Source of the DNA: Massilia agrisoli
GTDB lineage: Bacteria > Pseudomonadota > Gammaproteobacteria > Burkholderiales > Burkholderiaceae_D
NCBI RefSeq assembly: GCF_020831365.1
Contig: NZ_JAJHPV010000012.1
Coordinates: forward strand, 1-64,000
DNA length: 64,000 bases
Reading direction: 5' to 3'
In this document: positions 62,282 to 64,000 of the stretch, in pieces
Layout of the letters: every line of letters begins with the position of its first letter
Numbering within the stretch: position 1 is the stretch's first letter
Program-made: the position numbers and the translations under genes
The notes under the pieces: model-generated
Databases searched by the model: none
Told to the model about the DNA's origin: nothing
The model's input: only the letters and a program-made list of their open reading frames with translations

Positions 62282-63589
62282 CTAGCGCGCGGCGGCGTGG
62301 CCCTTGTCGGGCGCCGCGCGCGACGCCAGCACCTTGTCGATCCGCAAACCGTCGAGGTCGACGATCTCGAACTGCCAGCCGCCCCAGGCGCAGGTTTCCC
62401 CCGTCGTCGGTATATCGCCCAGCAACAGCAGCATCATCCCGCTGAGCGTGTTGTAGCGGCCTCGGCTTTCCTCCGGCAATTCGCCAAGGTCGAGGCAGTC
62501 CTTCAGTTCCGGAATCGGGATCAGGCCGTCGAGCAGCCACGAGCCGTCGTCGCGCCGCACCGCCCAGGCGTCCTCGCCATGGTGGGTCTTGAACTCGCCG
62601 GTAATCGATTCAAGCACATCCTGCAGTGTGACAATGCCTTGCACCTGCCCGTACTCATCGACGATGAAAGCCAGCTGCATGCCGGACGACTGGAAGTTCT
62701 CCAGCAATTCCATGCCGGTCAGCGACTCCGGCAGGTAGACCGGTTGCTCCAGGTTGCCGGCCAGCTCGGGGCGTTCGCCGCGCAGCACCTGCGCCAGCAT
62801 CTGGCGCGCCGTGGCCACGCCCAGGATCTCGTCCCATCCGCCCCGAACCACCGGGAAGCGTGAGTGCGGGCTCGCCTCCAGCCGCCTGAGGTTGCTGTCG
62901 ATATCGTCATTCACGTCAAGGCACACCACCTCGCCGCGCGGCACCATGAACGACGAGATCTGGCGGTCGTCGAGGCGGAACAGGTTGCGCACCATGCGGT
63001 GCTCCTTGTGCTCGATGATGCCCGCTTCGGAACCTTCTTCGAGGATCATGTGCAGGTCGTCCTCCGTCATCGGCTTCTGGCTCGAATCCTGTACGCCCAG
63101 CAGCCGCAGGATCAGCTGCGTGGACGAGGCCAGCAGCACGACGAAAGGCTTGGCGACGATGGCCAGCACCTGCATCGGGCGCGCCACGGCGCGGGCCAGC
63201 GGTTCGGGGTTGATCTGTCCGAGCCGCTTCGGCACCAGTTCGCCGAGGACGATCGTAAAGTAGGTAATTGCGATGACCACCAGTGCGCTTGCCGTGTAGG
63301 ACGACGCGGCCGCCGGCATGCCCAGCGATTGAAGCCAGGCCGCCAGCGGCGCCGCCAGCGTCGCCTCGCCCACCACCCCATTCAGGATGCCGATCGAGGT
63401 AATGCCGATTTGCACGGTCGACAGGAATTTGGTCGGCTCATCGCCCAGGTCGATGGCCACCTGGGCGCCGCCGTCCCCCGCGTTTGCCAGCTTCATCAGC
63501 CGTCCCTTGCGTGCGGTGACCAGGGCGATTTCCGACATGGCAAACAGGCCGTTCAGAATGATCAGGCCGAACAGGAGCGCAATTTCCAT
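62282..63589 (-). CDS. CNNM/CorC (hemolysin C-like) transporter with DUF21 and CBS domains
   Basis: A 435-residue inner-membrane protein. DUF21 membrane domain (LLFGLIILNGLFAMSEIALVTAR ... GELVPKRLG), then a CBS pair (VPRGEVVCLDVNDDI; LIPESLTGMELLENF region) and a CorC_HlyC domain (AFIVDEYGQVQGIVTLQDVLESI). Relatives move Mg2+, Co2+ or other divalent cations outward. The upstream stretch 63590-63700 contains a terminator (see below) and no other gene. Confidence 0.9.
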   Translation of the reverse strand: MEIALLFGLIILNGLFAMSEIALVTARKGRLMKLANAGDGGAQVAIDLGDEPTKFLSTVQIGITSIGILNGVVGEATLAAPLAAWLQSLGMPAAASSYTASALVVIAITYFTIVLGELVPKRLGQINPEPLARAVARPMQVLAIVAKPFVVLLASSTQLILRLLGVQDSSQKPMTEDDLHMILEEGSEAGIIEHKEHRMVRNLFRLDDRQISSFMVPRGEVVCLDVNDDIDSNLRRLEASPHSRFPVVRGGWDEILGVATARQMLAQVLRGERPELAGNLEQPVYLPESLTGMELLENFQSSGMQLAFIVDEYGQVQGIVTLQDVLESITGEFKTHHGEDAWAVRRDDGSWLLDGLIPIPELKDCLDLGELPEESRGRYNTLSGMMLLLLGDIPTTGETCAWGGWQFEIVDLDGLRIDKVLASRAAPDKGHAAAR

Positions 63590-63669
63590 GGCAAATTCCA
63601 AGGGTGGGCCTGGGCCCGTGAATGGCGATTGTACCAACAGTCTCCCGCAGCCTCGTGCGCGGCGCGCAT

Positions 63670-63696
63670 AAAAAAGCCCCCGGCATAGCCGGGGGC
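63670..63696 (-). terminator. Strong terminator upstream of the CorC-type gene
   Basis: On the minus strand a perfect 9-bp stem GCCCCCGGC / GCCGGGGGC with a 3-nt loop is followed by TTTTTT. It stops a minus-strand transcript coming from about 63800, ending about 80 nt before the CorC-type start codon. Confidence 0.88.
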
Positions 63697-63805
63697 AGGA
63701 GGCCCGGTAACACACCTCATCGCAGTGTCGTAGCAATCAAAGCGCTTGAATTGCCCACCAGCACATTGTGCCTCAAACACATATTGGTGGCAATCATATT
63801 TGTCC
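63670..63805 (-). ncRNA. Candidate leader or small RNA upstream of the CorC-type gene
   Basis: A divergent promoter lies near 63811-63830 (minus-strand -10 TATTAT/TATACAT; plus-strand TATAAT at 63811-63816). From there to the terminator at 63670 is a 130-nt stretch. A weak frame MDKYDCHQYVFEAQ runs through it, but the ATG lacks a ribosome site. It is more likely an untranslated leader that attenuates the CorC-type gene, or an independent small RNA. Confidence 0.4.
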
Positions 63806-63810
63806 AAATG

Positions 63811-63816
63811 TATAAT
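63811..63816 (+). promoter_or_regulatory. -10 box of a divergent promoter pair
   Basis: TATAAT on the plus strand, with a poor -35 (TGGCAA, 17 nt upstream). The complementary strand offers TATTAT/TATACAT, so both strands could start here, toward the CorC-side transcript and toward the gene at 63915. Confidence 0.45.
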
Positions 63817-63914
63817 ACCGTGATGATTTTCTTACACTATTTAGTGCGGAGCCAGGGTAAAGACAGCGCGCACAACGTGCGCTTTCGATGCCGTATGGCG
63901 CCGCCGCCTTGCCG

Positions 63915-64000
63915 ATGACCCTGACCGGCCCGGGCCCAATTCCTGAAGAAACGCAGCGTTTCATCCTGCTCGCGATCCCGTCCGTTCCCTACCTCGAGGC
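63915..64000 (+). CDS. N-terminus of an uncharacterised protein (partial)
   Basis: Only 28 codons are in the window: MTLTGPGPIPEETQRFILLAIPSVPYLE. The run RFILLAIPSVPYLE resembles the opening of small uncharacterised Oxalobacteraceae proteins, but I cannot place the family. There is no strong ribosome-binding site. The gene continues past the right edge. Confidence 0.5.
   Translation, partial: MTLTGPGPIPEETQRFILLAIPSVPYLE

Overview
The window looks like chromosome from a GC-rich betaproteobacterium, most likely Oxalobacteraceae (Massilia/Telluria/Duganella group). This rests on the block ygfZ - mltG - tmk - holB - PilZ - tatD, on the GC bias at third codon positions, and on typical families (DUF4936, a DUF6139-like protein, HAF-repeat and PEP-CTERM exoproteins). 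No tRNA, rRNA, CRISPR array, intact insertion sequence or prophage was seen.

Layout. 1-2.7 kb: a decayed metallo-beta-lactamase fragment abuts a methionine-rich TonB-dependent receptor of the copper-receptor (OprC/NosA) type. 3-9.1 kb: an MHS-type transporter is divergent from a five-gene lipid/acyl-CoA operon (thiolase, Dabb protein, SDR, MDR, SDR). 9.2-18.3 kb: housekeeping block (NRDE, DUF4936, ygfZ; then mltG, tmk, holB, PilZ, GNAT, tatD, ankyrin protein, a PRMT-like methyltransferase, small proteins). 18.4-23.6 kb: M48 lipoprotein peptidase, GH1-like glycosidase with an SDR, a secreted beta/gamma-crystallin-like protein, and an ArsR-SRPBCC-DUF1801 operon with a visible operator. 23.7-28.1 kb: GH13 cyclomaltodextrinase-like enzyme plus PfkB kinase, divergent from an MFS transporter. 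28.2-32.3 kb: three HAF-repeat exoproteins.

32.3-36.4 kb is the most interesting regulatory region. A PAS/AAA+ sigma-54 activator is flanked on both sides by the same palindrome (ACTGCCA-N2-TGGCAG). Each palindrome sits about 90-130 bp upstream of a predicted sigma-54 promoter. One promoter points away from the regulator toward a small unrecognised frame and a HAF gene; the other points to a DUF2892 and carboxymuconolactone-decarboxylase gene pair. The activator's Fis-type HTH is out of frame through an apparent single-base loss in a C-run. Next to it lies a beta-CASP nuclease-type protein with an FNR-like box upstream. 36.4-38.5 kb: a Trk/Ktr potassium system.

38.5-51.9 kb carries two divergent heavy-metal RND efflux systems: a CusCBA-type Cu/Ag system whose adaptor carries a fused CusF-like domain, and a Czc-like system with a His-rich CzcI-like protein. 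In the second system a novel membrane accessory protein and the adaptor share an identical His-containing block directly after their signal peptides. 51.9-64 kb: haloacid dehalogenase, LysR and tartrate/malate dehydrogenase pair, a CaCA antiporter, an epimerase-SPW-VKOR protein split by an in-frame TGA, a sugar acetyltransferase, cupin, methyltransferase, MarR, a CorC/HlyC-type transporter with an upstream terminated leader or small RNA, and the start of one more gene.

All functions are inferred from visible motifs and remembered families; no searches were run.
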